Of a stretch of 64,000 nt of DNA, positions 8,713 to 17,151 are shown in pieces. The DNA is taken from the NCBI RefSeq assembly GCF_004216535.1, contig NZ_SGWX01000001.1:992001-1056000 (forward strand), given 5' to 3'. The stretch's first letter is position 1. Every line of letters begins with the position of its first letter. Made by a program: the position numbers and the translations under genes. Source of the DNA: Xylanimonas ulmi. GTDB lineage: Bacteria > Actinomycetota > Actinomycetes > Actinomycetales > Cellulomonadaceae. The notes beneath the pieces were generated by a model that was not told the origin of the DNA, did no database searches, and worked only from the letters and a program-made list of their open reading frames with translations.

Positions 8713-11700
8713 TTACACGGAGGGCCCCGCGTGCGGGGCGATGGCTCCCGGTTGTTGTGAGCGTCCGACGGCGTCGTGGGGGTGGTGGCGTCGCTCGATG
8801 AGGCCCTCGTCGGCCAGGCGGGCGAGGGCGAACGCCACCGGCTTGCGACTGGTCCCGTACTCGCGTGCGAGTTCGGTGGCTGTGGGGAGTGACCGGTCCG
8901 CGCCGTGCGTGGTGACCCGTTGCCGCAGGTCGTCGTAGATGCGCCACCGCGTCGTGCGGGCGGGTGGGTGGCCACTGGACACCACGTAGGTGCCGGAGGT
9001 CGCGCCGTCGTTGTGGGTGGCGACCCGGCCGGTGGCGGCCAGGGCGCGTAGCGCCTTGTAGGCCGGGGCGCGGGTGGTGTGGTGGGTGGCGGCCAGGGTG
9101 CCGACCGTGGGGAGGCGTCCGGTGTAGGTGCCGTCGTCGATCCGGGTGCGGATCTCCTCGTACACGGTGCGCCATGTCGCGCCGGTCGGAGTGGGTGGGG
9201 GTGTGTGGCCGGCGACGTAAGCGCCCGCGGTGGGTCCTGTTCCCGTGACGGTGACGACCAGCCCGTCCTTGACCAGCTGTCGCATTGCCTGCCCGGGGGC
9301 GCCCGTGCTGGACCCGTACCGGGTGGCGATGTCGCGGCGTGAGGGCAGCCGCCCGGCGTAGGTGCCGTCCTCGATCCCGGCGCGCAGGTCGGTGTAGATG
9401 GTCCGCCATAGTGCGCCGTCGTGCCGGCCCGCTCGTGGGACGACGAACAGGCCGCGCCGGTTCCCGCTGACCTGATGGCGGACCAGCCCCTCGTCGACGA
9501 GCTGGGCCACGGCGTGCGCTGCATCCGCGGGGTCGACGTCGTAGGCGCGGGCGAGGGTGGCGGGGGAGTCGAGCCGCCCGGCCAGGGACCCGTCGCGGAT
9601 GCGGGCGGCGACGTCGTCGTGCGCCCGCCGCCACGAGGAACCGCTGGGAGCCGCGGCGACGTCGATGCCCGCGCGCGGCCCGCCGTGACGGGGGACGAGG
9701 AGTCCCTCGGCGGTCAGGGCGACGGTCGCCTGGTGGACGGTCGACGCGCTCGTGCCGTACTCGTTCGCCAGGGCCCGCGTCGTGGGCAGCCGCCCCGTGA
9801 GACGGCCATCGGCGATCCGCGCGGCAAGGTCGTCGTGGACGGCCCGCCACCTCGGGGTGGGGTCAGGCGGACGGGTGCCGCGGGTGAAGGTGCCGCCGTG
9901 GGGCCCGCGGACGCGCTGGACAAGACCATCTCTGGCAAGCGCCGCAGCGGCGGTGTGGACCACCGTGGTGGTCACGCCGAACTCGGCGGCGAGAGCCTTC
10001 GTCGACGGCAGCCGCCCGCGGTAGGTGCCGTCCTCGATGCGGGCGCGCAGCTCGCGGTAGACCGTCGCCCACGTGACCGGCTCACCCGGCGAGGCGGGGG
10101 CGGTCGCGCCTTGCCTGGCGGGGCTGATGGTGATGATCCCGTCGCCCGCCAGGCGGGCGAGAGCATCGCGGGCCACGGCCGTCGTGGTGTTGTGCCGATG
10201 AGCGAGCGCCGACGGCGAAGGCAGCGCACCGGCGTAGGTGCCGTCCGCGACCCGGGCTCGGACCGCGGCATACACGCGCGCGACCGGCGAAGGCATCGAC
10301 GCCGGGTGAGTGGGCGACAAGCGAGTGGACGACGGCGGCGCGGTGGCCTCGGCGAGCGTCGCGAGCAGGACGGTGAGTTGCTCGCGGGCGGCGGTGGCGT
10401 CGTGTCCTGGCATGTGCCGCGTCGAGGTGTCGCGGGGCGGGAGGGCGGCGACGGCGTCCAGGGCGTGGTGCAGATCGGGGGCGTTGTCCGGTGTGGCGAA
10501 CGCGTGGACGGGGTGCAGGGTGCGGGTGGTGCGCACGACGGGGCCGGGCCTGACGCCGACGACGACCGTGTACAGGCGGGTGCGGATGGCGTGGTCCACG
10601 ACGTCGAGCAGGGTTCGGGTGGCCGCGTCGACGGCGTCGCCAAGCCGTGTCTCCTGGTCGAGGGCCAGGGTGTCGACGGCGGCGAGGGAGGCTGCGGCAT
10701 CCTGCGCGAGAGGGGTGGCCTGCTGGGCTCCGGCGCCGGAGTGGACGTCCTGCAAGGCAAGCCATAGCGCGTCGAGCGCGCCCGCCCGGCTGGACCAGGT
10801 GGTGTGCGTGCCGATGGTCGCGGCGTGGTCGCTGATGCGGGTCAGCGCGGCGGCGACATCGGCTGCGGCGCGGGCGTGCGGGGTTGCCGCGCGCAGGCCG
10901 CCGGTCAGCGTGCCCAGCGCCCACAGCGTCTCGCCGACGCCGTCGTGGGACGGCGGGCGTGTGGGGGTGGCCGGGGCGCGGAAGCCGAGATGGTCGAGCC
11001 CGGCCCGGGGAGCGGATGCGTCGACCGGAACGGTGGGCAGCGGTGCCCACGGGCCCACCCGTGCGGCGTGCAGCGCCGGTGCGAAGCGGGTGCCGAGATG
11101 GGTGAGCACGTCGCGCACGAGTGCGGCATCGCCGGTGAGGGTGGCGGCCTGCTCGACGGTCAGCGGTCCCAGGGCGGGCAGTTCTCGTTCGGCGAGCAGG
11201 ATCGAAGCCCGCGCGGTGTCTTGCCATGCGGCCACGAGGGGGATCACCCCTGCGAGGAGGTCGCCGTCCGCCAGCACGGGGATGCGGCCGCCGGACGTCA
11301 GAGCGTCGAGCTCGCGTGCATGCGCTGCAAGCGGAGTGGGGAGCAGGCGGGGCGAGGTGAGGTCTGGGGCGGGTGGTGCCAGTGCCCGCGCCGCGGACAG
11401 GTCGGCGTGCGCGGCGACGTGTGCTGCGACCCGGGCGGCAGCCCGCTCGGCGGCGAGGGCCGCGACGCGGTCGGGCGACGGTGCGACCCCTGTGCGACGG
11501 ACGAGCTCGGCGGTAGCCGACGCCGCGGCAGACCGGGCGATCCGCCCCCCGAGCGTCGACGCGTCGGCCTGGCCCCTCACCGCGAGGGCGCGCGCGGCAC
11601 CAACCCGCGCACCCTTGCGCCGTGCGGCCTCGTCGACCCGCTGCGCGTAGGCGACCTCTTGGGCGTGTGCGGCCTCGGCTTCGGCCGCGATCATCGTCAT

Positions 11701-11883
11701 GCGCGCAGCGGCCCTGACCACGGGGGTGCGCAAGCGGGTGATCTGCGCCAGCGCGGCAGTGCGGGTGGTGTCCGCTCCAGGTCCGACGCCGACCTTGGCC
11801 AGATCGGCGTCGGGCCGCGCGAAGGTGCTCGCAAGAGTGTGTAGGGACCCGAGCAGGTCCCGGAGCGCGGCGCCGTACGTCAT
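8713..11883 (-). CDS. Large protein with seven tandem GntR-type winged-helix domains
   Basis: A 1056-aa protein. Residues 1-530 are an Ala-rich, mostly helical region of unknown function. From about 533 to 1035 there are seven repeats of about 73 residues, each with the pattern WRxVYxDLRxRIxDGTYxGRLPS, then an ALAxEYGTS recognition helix, then LxxDGLV and a short beta wing. This is the GntR winged helix. Normal GntR regulators carry one such domain plus an effector domain. The repeats begin near residues 533, 603, 678, 750, 825, 903 and 979. It could be a multi-site DNA-binding organiser or a repressor of the element. It overlaps the next upstream gene by four bases (11880-11883). Domain reading is strong; role is unknown. 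Confidence 0.85.
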   Translation of the reverse strand: MTYGAALRDLLGSLHTLASTFARPDADLAKVGVGPGADTTRTAALAQITRLRTPVVRAAARMTMIAAEAEAAHAQEVAYAQRVDEAARRKGARVGAARALAVRGQADASTLGGRIARSAAASATAELVRRTGVAPSPDRVAALAAERAAARVAAHVAAHADLSAARALAPPAPDLTSPRLLPTPLAAHARELDALTSGGRIPVLADGDLLAGVIPLVAAWQDTARASILLAERELPALGPLTVEQAATLTGDAALVRDVLTHLGTRFAPALHAARVGPWAPLPTVPVDASAPRAGLDHLGFRAPATPTRPPSHDGVGETLWALGTLTGGLRAATPHARAAADVAAALTRISDHAATIGTHTTWSSRAGALDALWLALQDVHSGAGAQQATPLAQDAAASLAAVDTLALDQETRLGDAVDAATRTLLDVVDHAIRTRLYTVVVGVRPGPVVRTTRTLHPVHAFATPDNAPDLHHALDAVAALPPRDTSTRHMPGHDATAAREQLTVLLATLAEATAPPSSTRLSPTHPASMPSPVARVYAAVRARVADGTYAGALPSPSALAHRHNTTTAVARDALARLAGDGIITISPARQGATAPASPGEPVTWATVYRELRARIEDGTYRGRLPSTKALAAEFGVTTTVVHTAAAALARDGLVQRVRGPHGGTFTRGTRPPDPTPRWRAVHDDLAARIADGRLTGRLPTTRALANEYGTSASTVHQATVALTAEGLLVPRHGGPRAGIDVAAAPSGSSWRRAHDDVAARIRDGSLAGRLDSPATLARAYDVDPADAAHAVAQLVDEGLVRHQVSGNRRGLFVVPRAGRHDGALWRTIYTDLRAGIEDGTYAGRLPSRRDIATRYGSSTGAPGQAMRQLVKDGLVVTVTGTGPTAGAYVAGHTPPPTPTGATWRTVYEEIRTRIDDGTYTGRLPTVGTLAATHHTTRAPAYKALRALAATGRVATHNDGATSGTYVVSSGHPPARTTRWRIYDDLRQRVTTHGADRSLPTATELAREYGTSRKPVAFALARLADEGLIERRHHPHDAVGRSQQPGAIAPHAGPSV

Positions 11884-12212
11884 CGCGCGCCCCGCTCGCT
11901 CGCCTCAAGGGCGACCGCGGCATCGAGTCCGGTGACGACGACGGCGACGTCGTCGGGCGGCTTGCCGAACGTGACCAGGCGCGAGATCGCGGCCCGTGCC
12001 GCCTCGACCAGTGCGGGGCGTGGGGCGTCGAGGTCCTCGACGTGGCAGAGGCCCTCATCCGTGTGGAGGTCGTCGAGCAACCGGACGACGTCGCGGTACG
12101 CCCACGCCACACGCGTGCTGGGGGCGCCGAGGTCCAGGGCCCGCAGCGCGGACCGGGCGGTGACGTAGGCGGTGTAGTGCTCGACGCCGAACGTCCTGGT
12201 GGGCAGTTCCAC
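11880..12212 (-). CDS. Conserved hypothetical helical protein
   Basis: About 110 aa, no recognised domain. GTG at 12212 has AGGAGG seven bases upstream and is preferred over an in-frame GTG at 12227 that has none. The protein is rich in helices and ends with DDVAVVVTGLDAAVALEASERGAR. Its stop overlaps the seven-GntR gene by four bases, so the two are translationally coupled and may act together. Confidence 0.6.
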   Translation of the reverse strand: MELPTRTFGVEHYTAYVTARSALRALDLGAPSTRVAWAYRDVVRLLDDLHTDEGLCHVEDLDAPRPALVEAARAAISRLVTFGKPPDDVAVVVTGLDAAVALEASERGAR

Positions 12213-12228
12213 AGCGGCCTCCTGCACG

Positions 12229-12254
12229 CGACGGCGCAGGAGGCGCCGCCGTCG
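12229..12254. other. Intergenic hairpin between minus-strand genes
   Basis: CGACGGCG at 12229-12236 pairs with CGCCGTCG at 12247-12254 across a 10-base loop. It lies between the stop of the methyltransferase-like gene and the start of the helical protein gene. It has no T-run, so it is more likely a processing or attenuation structure than a terminator. Confidence 0.45.
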
Positions 12255-12270
12255 TTACGCAGGTGCGCGG

Positions 12271-13281
12271 TCAGTTCCAGTACGGGCCCGGTGTCTCTGG
12301 CAGATGCCGAGGCAGCGAGGCGGGCGGCGTCGGCGCCCGGCTCGTGGTCGTGCGCCGGTTGTGCGGGGCCTTTGCCTCGTGGTGGATGGCGAGGACGTGC
12401 ATGCCGGGCTGGTGCTCGGCTGGCGGGCGGGTCAGGCCGTCGCGGTGGGCGAGCGCCGTGATGTGGCCCAGGGCCTCGTGCAGGTCGGAGCGCAGCATCC
12501 CGGGCAGCCCGGTGACGGTCAGGATCGGCGGACGGCCCGGATGATGGATCGCTGCCGTGGCGCCCAGGATGTGCTCGGGGCGCTGGTCGAAGTAGGTGTT
12601 GAGCCGGACGCGGCGGCCGTCGAGGGGCACATGGACGGTGTCGGCGAAGTCGCGGGACCGAGATGGCTGGCCGTCGGGCCGGCGGGTGAACAGCAGGATG
12701 TCGGTCACCGAGTCGGTGCCCGGCAGGTGCGGGCGCAGCGTTCCCGACGGGAGCCGGACGGCACCGATCAGGTCCGCGACGGCCTCGAGCTCGATCCTGG
12801 ACCGGGGGGTGTGGGCGTCGAGGGTCAGGTGGTTGGTGATGATCGCGGCCAGCCCGCCCGGCTTGACGCACCGCAGGGTGGCCCACGCGAGCGTGGCGTG
12901 CAGGAGGGTGCGGGTCACGATCGCGGACGGGGTGGCGAGCTCGACATCGGCGTGGGGCATGACGGTGACGGCGACGTCGTACGCGTCCAGACCACCGCGG
13001 AACGGCGTGTCGGGGTCGAGCAGGTCCTGGCCGGGGTGCCCGACGGTCGCGCAGATCGTCGCCACACCCGGGAGGTGCGCGTCGGGGCGGTTGAGGAGGG
13101 CGTCCGCGCCGTCGCCCTGGACCAGGACGTGACCGCCAGGGAACCCGAGCCGGTGCAGGCTGAGCCACAGCTCGCGTCCGATCGCCTGCAAGGCCGGCTG
13201 GGCGCTGGTGGTCTCCGCGTCGTCAAGGGCCTGATGATCGGCCCGAGTGCGTACCGCTCTGGGGTCGTCGGGCAGGGACAT
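12271..13281 (-). CDS. Degenerate N12-class adenine methyltransferase-like protein
   Basis: 336 aa. The stretch LRCVKPGGLAAIITNHLTLD followed by LIGAVRLPSG and TDSVTDILLF matches the region after motif IV in the N12-class N6-adenine DNA methylases carried by conjugative elements. In that family the catalytic motif reads NPPF or NVPFG; here the aligned place reads VTVMPHADVEL. The SAM-binding glycine loop also looks eroded (HVLVQGDGADALL). The helicase half found in larger relatives is absent. I infer a catalytically dead relative, perhaps a DNA-binding or decoy protein. Its start overlaps the preceding stop in TGATG. Confidence 0.6.
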   Translation of the reverse strand: MSLPDDPRAVRTRADHQALDDAETTSAQPALQAIGRELWLSLHRLGFPGGHVLVQGDGADALLNRPDAHLPGVATICATVGHPGQDLLDPDTPFRGGLDAYDVAVTVMPHADVELATPSAIVTRTLLHATLAWATLRCVKPGGLAAIITNHLTLDAHTPRSRIELEAVADLIGAVRLPSGTLRPHLPGTDSVTDILLFTRRPDGQPSRSRDFADTVHVPLDGRRVRLNTYFDQRPEHILGATAAIHHPGRPPILTVTGLPGMLRSDLHEALGHITALAHRDGLTRPPAEHQPGMHVLAIHHEAKAPHNRRTTTSRAPTPPASLPRHLPETPGPYWN

Positions 13282-13886
13282 CAGGCGCCCGTGCCGTCAG
13301 GGTCGCGGACCAGGCGTAGGTGCGCCTCGGCGGCCGCTTCGATCTGCCGACGGCGGGCGACATCGGCGGCGACGAAATCGCGGAAGTCGGCCTCGCGGTC
13401 GGCAAGGTTCACGGCGCACCCGTCGTCGTCGCTGGCCGGTTCGCCGGGCCAAGCGGTCTGCCGGGAAGGGCGGTCCTGGTTGACGCGGGTGCCGCACAGG
13501 GCAACCCAGTCGCGCAGCCGCAGGATCGTGTCGGCGAGGTCACGCATCCAGGTGATAGGCGATGACGGTGAGGCTTCGGGGTCGTAGCAGGCAAGCCGGT
13601 GCGTGCGCAGCGCCGAGAGCTCCTCGATGAGTTCGGGGTGGCGGTGCCAGTACGGCGGGACGACGGTGGCCGGCAGCGCGAAGCGGTGGCGCAGCCAGTG
13701 GACCCACGCGTTGAGATCGGCCCACGCGGCGTCAGCCTCGCCCGCGGTCAGCAGTTCCCACTCGATCGGGCAGGCTGGCTGGTCGCCCCAGTCCGGCCCG
13801 GGTGCGGCGACGTACGCGGCGGAGCCGTCGACAAACTCGCGTTCCATGCCGAACAGGTCATCCGGGGGTTCGAACGTCGGGGGCAT
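13281..13886 (-). CDS. Hypothetical protein, DUF4913-like
   Basis: 201 aa. The central part (WVHWLRHRFALPATVVPPYW, HPELIEELSALRTHRLACY, WMRDLADTILRLRDW) resembles the DUF4913 family that is widespread on actinobacterial plasmids and integrative elements. Function is not established. It forms a translationally coupled pair with the methyltransferase-like gene (1-base overlap). Family name is from memory and moderately certain. Confidence 0.6.
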   Translation of the reverse strand: MPPTFEPPDDLFGMEREFVDGSAAYVAAPGPDWGDQPACPIEWELLTAGEADAAWADLNAWVHWLRHRFALPATVVPPYWHRHPELIEELSALRTHRLACYDPEASPSSPITWMRDLADTILRLRDWVALCGTRVNQDRPSRQTAWPGEPASDDDGCAVNLADREADFRDFVAADVARRRQIEAAAEAHLRLVRDPDGTGA

Positions 13887-13893
13887 CGGTCGC

Positions 13894-14310
13894 TCACCGA
13901 CCCTGTGCTGCGGCGCCTACGCGCGGGGCGTGTGGGACCGTGTCGACGTGTGGGTCGCGGCTTGCCCTCGGCGATGGCCGACGACGACGGCGGTTGCTGC
14001 GCACGACCCGGTAGGTCGTCCAGCGCGAGTCGTGGCCGATGTGCGCCGCGACGAACGTGCTGGTCCGCATCTGCCCGGACGCGATGAACTGGTCACCCGC
14101 GCGGAAGTGCCGCAGCGCATGCTCGGCCGCGACGCCGAACATGAGCAACTCGAGCTCGGCTGGTGGCAGACGCCGGTAGGTACCGTCCACGTCGCGGACC
14201 TCGGGACGCACGGCGACCTTCGCGCGGAGCATGACCGCGCCGCCGGACGTCTCAGCCTCGTTCGGGTCGGCGACGAACTTGCCGCTGATGGATGGCTCGG
14301 TCGGGATCAT
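13894..14310 (-). CDS. Single-stranded DNA-binding protein-like (OB-fold)
   Basis: About 138 aa. The N-terminal 100 residues fit an SSB/OB fold: GGAVMLRAKVAVRPEVRD, LELLMFGVAAEHALRHFRAG, DQFIASGQMRTSTF. The C-terminus is a short basic tail instead of the acidic tip of housekeeping SSB. ATG at 14310 is preferred over ATG 14322 because GGAGGT sits just before it. Element-borne SSB homologues protect the transferred strand during conjugation. Confidence 0.65.
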   Translation of the reverse strand: MIPTEPSISGKFVADPNEAETSGGAVMLRAKVAVRPEVRDVDGTYRRLPPAELELLMFGVAAEHALRHFRAGDQFIASGQMRTSTFVAAHIGHDSRWTTYRVVRSNRRRRRPSPRASRDPHVDTVPHAPRVGAAAQGR

Positions 14311-14421
14311 CTTGACCTCCATGTGCCTTGATGCCGCTTCGAAGCACAGGTGGTCGCCGAGTGTCAGACGGGAGCGCGCCGGTGGACACGTGGACCGGTG
14401 GATTGGCGAGTGGCGTTCGCC

Positions 14422-14814
14422 TCAGTCGCAGAAGCAGGCGCCGGTTTCGGATGGGACCGTGAAGCAGTTGGGACAGGGCGCTCGGATCTCAGCGAGATCT
14501 GGCGTCCCTGAACTGCGGTCCTGGAAGTTCGACAACGCGTAGAAACGGCCGTTGCCGTCGGTCACGATCTCGCCCGTAAGTAGGGCGGGGTCGATGGCGT
14601 CGAGCCACTGCGCGGCGTTCCAGAAGATGTATCCCGGGGCGATGTACATGGCAACGCGACCGTCGACTCGCGCACCTATGTAACCGGCGGAGTTCGGCTC
14701 GTAGAAGTCGGACTCGCTGAGCGCATCGATAGCCGCCTCGATGAGTTGTCGGTCGGTGAAGCTCCAACGGTCGCTCCACGCGAGCACCTGGCTGCGGGAC
14801 AGGGTGCGGGCCAT
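14422..14814 (-). CDS. Hypothetical protein with C-terminal Cys-rich motif
   Basis: 130 aa starting at ATG 14814. It has an aromatic-rich central region (AMYIAPGYIFWNAAQWLDAI) and ends in CPNCFTVPSETGACFCD, which could bind a metal ion as a zinc knuckle. I do not recognise the family. About 60 bases separate it from the coupling-protein gene upstream. Confidence 0.5.
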   Translation of the reverse strand: MARTLSRSQVLAWSDRWSFTDRQLIEAAIDALSESDFYEPNSAGYIGARVDGRVAMYIAPGYIFWNAAQWLDAIDPALLTGEIVTDGNGRFYALSNFQDRSSGTPDLAEIRAPCPNCFTVPSETGACFCD

Positions 14815-14875
14815 GAGAGCAGTCTTCCGCACAGGGTGGTCTTTCCGGCGACGATCCGTCGCGCGGGTGCTTGTT

Positions 14876-16642
14876 TCATCCGAGTTGGAGGATCCGTTCC
14901 AAGCCCTGGCGAGCCGAACGCAGCACCTCGACATCGGATCTGGCCAGCCATGGACGAAGGTCGGTAATCAGCGGCGCCGTGGAGCGAAGAAGGGTCAGTC
15001 CGACGCCGAAGGGCAGCGTCCGGATCTGCTCGGGTGGCAGGACCGGCACCCGGCGGGTCGATGTCTGCGTCGACCGCTCCCCGTCTCGTCCGACGGTTGT
15101 CGACGTCGTGACCTCGTCGCGCTCGCCGATGAGCGCGGACAGCGCCCGCAGGTCGTCGGCCGAGGACGAGCCGCCCAGGATGACCTTCGTGATCGCCGCG
15201 TCCCAGATGGCGCCGGCCGCGGACCGTCCCCAGTTCTCGCGCGCGAGTTCCAGGGACTGGAGCACGGGCATGGTGGTGATCCCGGTGCCGCCGCCCTCGG
15301 ACATGAGGTGCGGCAGCGAGGGGAGTGGGGCGAGGTTGCCGATCTCGTCGAGCGAGAGCAGGAGTGGCGGGTCGAGCCGTGCCCCGGGTGAGGCGGCGGC
15401 CAGCCGTGAGGCGGTCTGGACGACGTCCTCGACGAAGGCTGCGATGAGCGGCCACACGGTCTTCGATCCGGCGCCGGTGGCGAGCAGGTAGAGCGTCCCG
15501 TTGTCGCGCAGGAAGTCGGCGGGGGAGAAGTGCTCGCCCGGCGTTGGCGTGACGGCGTCGAGCGTGGCGGGGTTGGCGAGGCAGGCGAGCGCCTGCCCGA
15601 CCCCGGTCCAGACGGACTCGCGGGTGCGCGGGTCGGCGTGGATGGTTGCCTCCAGCGATTCGGCCCAGCCGGGTGCGGCGTCGGGGTGGGAATGAAGGAT
15701 TGCGACGGCGTCGGCCGCCGCGGGCGCGTTGACGGACCACGTGTACAGCTCGCGGGCGTCGCGTCCGCCGAGCGCACCGGCATGCAGGAGTGCCTGCAAG
15801 GCGGTGCGTGCTTTGCCCTCCCAGAACGATCCCGACTCGACCCCGCCGCCCCGTGACAGCCCGGTGGATGCGGCGAACCCGGTTGCCCGGATGGAGGCCG
15901 TCTCCGGGTCCTCGCACCCGCGCAGCGGCGACCAGCGCAACCCGGCCGGCAGGGAGGAGGCGAGGCGTTGCGGGTCGAAGACCGCGACAGGGCCGCGGCG
16001 GGCGCGGGCGGTCATGGTGATGGCGAGGTTGTCGGGCCGGGTCGAGGTGGACACGACGGCGCCGGGCGCGTCGAGGATCGTGTTGATGACCAGGTGCAGG
16101 CCCTTGCCTGAGCGTGGCGGGCCGAGCACGAGGATCGAGTCCTCGACCGACGCCCAGACCTCCTTGCCGTTGCAGTGCCCGAGGAGGTAGCCGACGTCGG
16201 CGGGGGTCGGCTTGGTCAGCGAGGGCCGCAGGTCCTTGGCGCGGGCGACGAGTGCGCGCGCGGACGCCGTCTTGGCGACGTCGGCCCGCGATGCGGTGCC
16301 GACGGCGAGGTGCGGATCCTGCTCGCGGCGACGGCGATGCCCGACGGCAAACCGCCACCCCGTCAACGTCACCACAACGACGGCGGCTAAGAGCACGGCG
16401 ACGACGGCCCAGTACAGGATCGGGCTGAGACCGGGGGAGTCGAGCGCGTCGCCGGGCGCGTCGGCGTGGGTCAGGACGCTCACCCCTGCCCCCAACCCGC
16501 CGTCGGGCGTGGGGGCTCCGTCCAATGCCGCGGCGATTGTCCCGGCGAGGCGCAGCACGCCCGCGAGGACTATTGCGGCCCCGACGAGGGTCAGGCCGAG
16601 GTTTGTCAGGGAGTCGTTGCCCGACGGCGTTGTCGTCGTCAT
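14876..16642 (-). CDS. Type IV coupling protein (VirD4/TraG family)
   Basis: The 588-aa ATPase connects the relaxase-DNA complex with the secretion channel. Two N-terminal transmembrane segments (about 15-40 and 74-98) precede the motor domain. Walker A GPPRSGKG is at 174-181 and Walker B LLLSLDEIGN centres on D432-E433. The all-alpha domain lies between (PGWAESLEATIHADPRTRES). The gene overlaps its upstream neighbour by four bases. It is required for conjugative transfer of the element. Confidence 0.9.
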   Translation of the reverse strand: MTTTTPSGNDSLTNLGLTLVGAAIVLAGVLRLAGTIAAALDGAPTPDGGLGAGVSVLTHADAPGDALDSPGLSPILYWAVVAVLLAAVVVVTLTGWRFAVGHRRRREQDPHLAVGTASRADVAKTASARALVARAKDLRPSLTKPTPADVGYLLGHCNGKEVWASVEDSILVLGPPRSGKGLHLVINTILDAPGAVVSTSTRPDNLAITMTARARRGPVAVFDPQRLASSLPAGLRWSPLRGCEDPETASIRATGFAASTGLSRGGGVESGSFWEGKARTALQALLHAGALGGRDARELYTWSVNAPAAADAVAILHSHPDAAPGWAESLEATIHADPRTRESVWTGVGQALACLANPATLDAVTPTPGEHFSPADFLRDNGTLYLLATGAGSKTVWPLIAAFVEDVVQTASRLAAASPGARLDPPLLLSLDEIGNLAPLPSLPHLMSEGGGTGITTMPVLQSLELARENWGRSAAGAIWDAAITKVILGGSSSADDLRALSALIGERDEVTTSTTVGRDGERSTQTSTRRVPVLPPEQIRTLPFGVGLTLLRSTAPLITDLRPWLARSDVEVLRSARQGLERILQLG

Positions 16643-17151
16643 GCCGCACCCGCCTGCGGGGCGCCGGGGTCGGAGACGACGACGCGGCCGGAGTCGACGC
16701 CGAGCAAGATCAGCGGGCCGGGCTTGCGGGCGAGCAGGGCGGGTGGGAGGCGCAGCCCGGCGACGCCGTCGTCGGACGCGGTGCAGGTCGAGACGACGAC
16801 GCCGATCGACACGTTCTCGCCGGGCTCAAACCCGGACCCGATGACGCCGGACACGATCGGGCGTCCGCCAGGGCGGTGGGCCTGGGGGATGAAGGTGGTC
16901 TGGGCGGTGTCGGCGGGGGTGACGACCTCGGTGACCGTTTGGCCGTCGGCGGTGGTGAACTCGACGCGGAGCGGGACGTTGAGCTGGGTGGAGATCTCGG
17001 TCAGCAACTGGGGGAGGTCGTCCGTCGTCGGGTGCGGTGTCGTTGGGCTGGACCACCCTCCGCCGTCGACGGTCACGGTGAGGGCGCCGCTCGCGGCGGC
17101 GTTCATCCGCACCACGGGCAGCGCGACCGGGACGGTCGACACGCGCCTCAC
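16639..17151 (-). CDS. Hypothetical protein of the transfer operon
   Basis: 170 aa from GTG 17151, which overlaps the ArdC-like stop in GTGA; the end overlaps the coupling-protein start in ATGA. No signal peptide or membrane segment is clear. It contains repeated beta-rich stretches (LTVTVDGGGW, VEFTTADGQTVTEVVTP, GVVVSTCTASDDGVAGLRLP). The tight coupling on both sides suggests a role in transfer, but I do not recognise the family. Confidence 0.6.
   Translation of the reverse strand: MRRVSTVPVALPVVRMNAAASGALTVTVDGGGWSSPTTPHPTTDDLPQLLTEISTQLNVPLRVEFTTADGQTVTEVVTPADTAQTTFIPQAHRPGGRPIVSGVIGSGFEPGENVSIGVVVSTCTASDDGVAGLRLPPALLARKPGPLILLGVDSGRVVVSDPGAPQAGAA

Noticed and set aside
8779-10287. CRISPR or DNA satellite explanation for the periodic region
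   Set aside because: The repeat is at protein level with diverged DNA, period about 220 bases, and no identical direct repeats with unique spacers. No CRISPR array was seen anywhere in the window.
9421-10767. Long plus-strand open frame of about 448 codons
   Set aside because: It lies wholly inside the seven-GntR gene on the other strand, is Gly/Arg-rich without motifs, and results from high GC with few stops.
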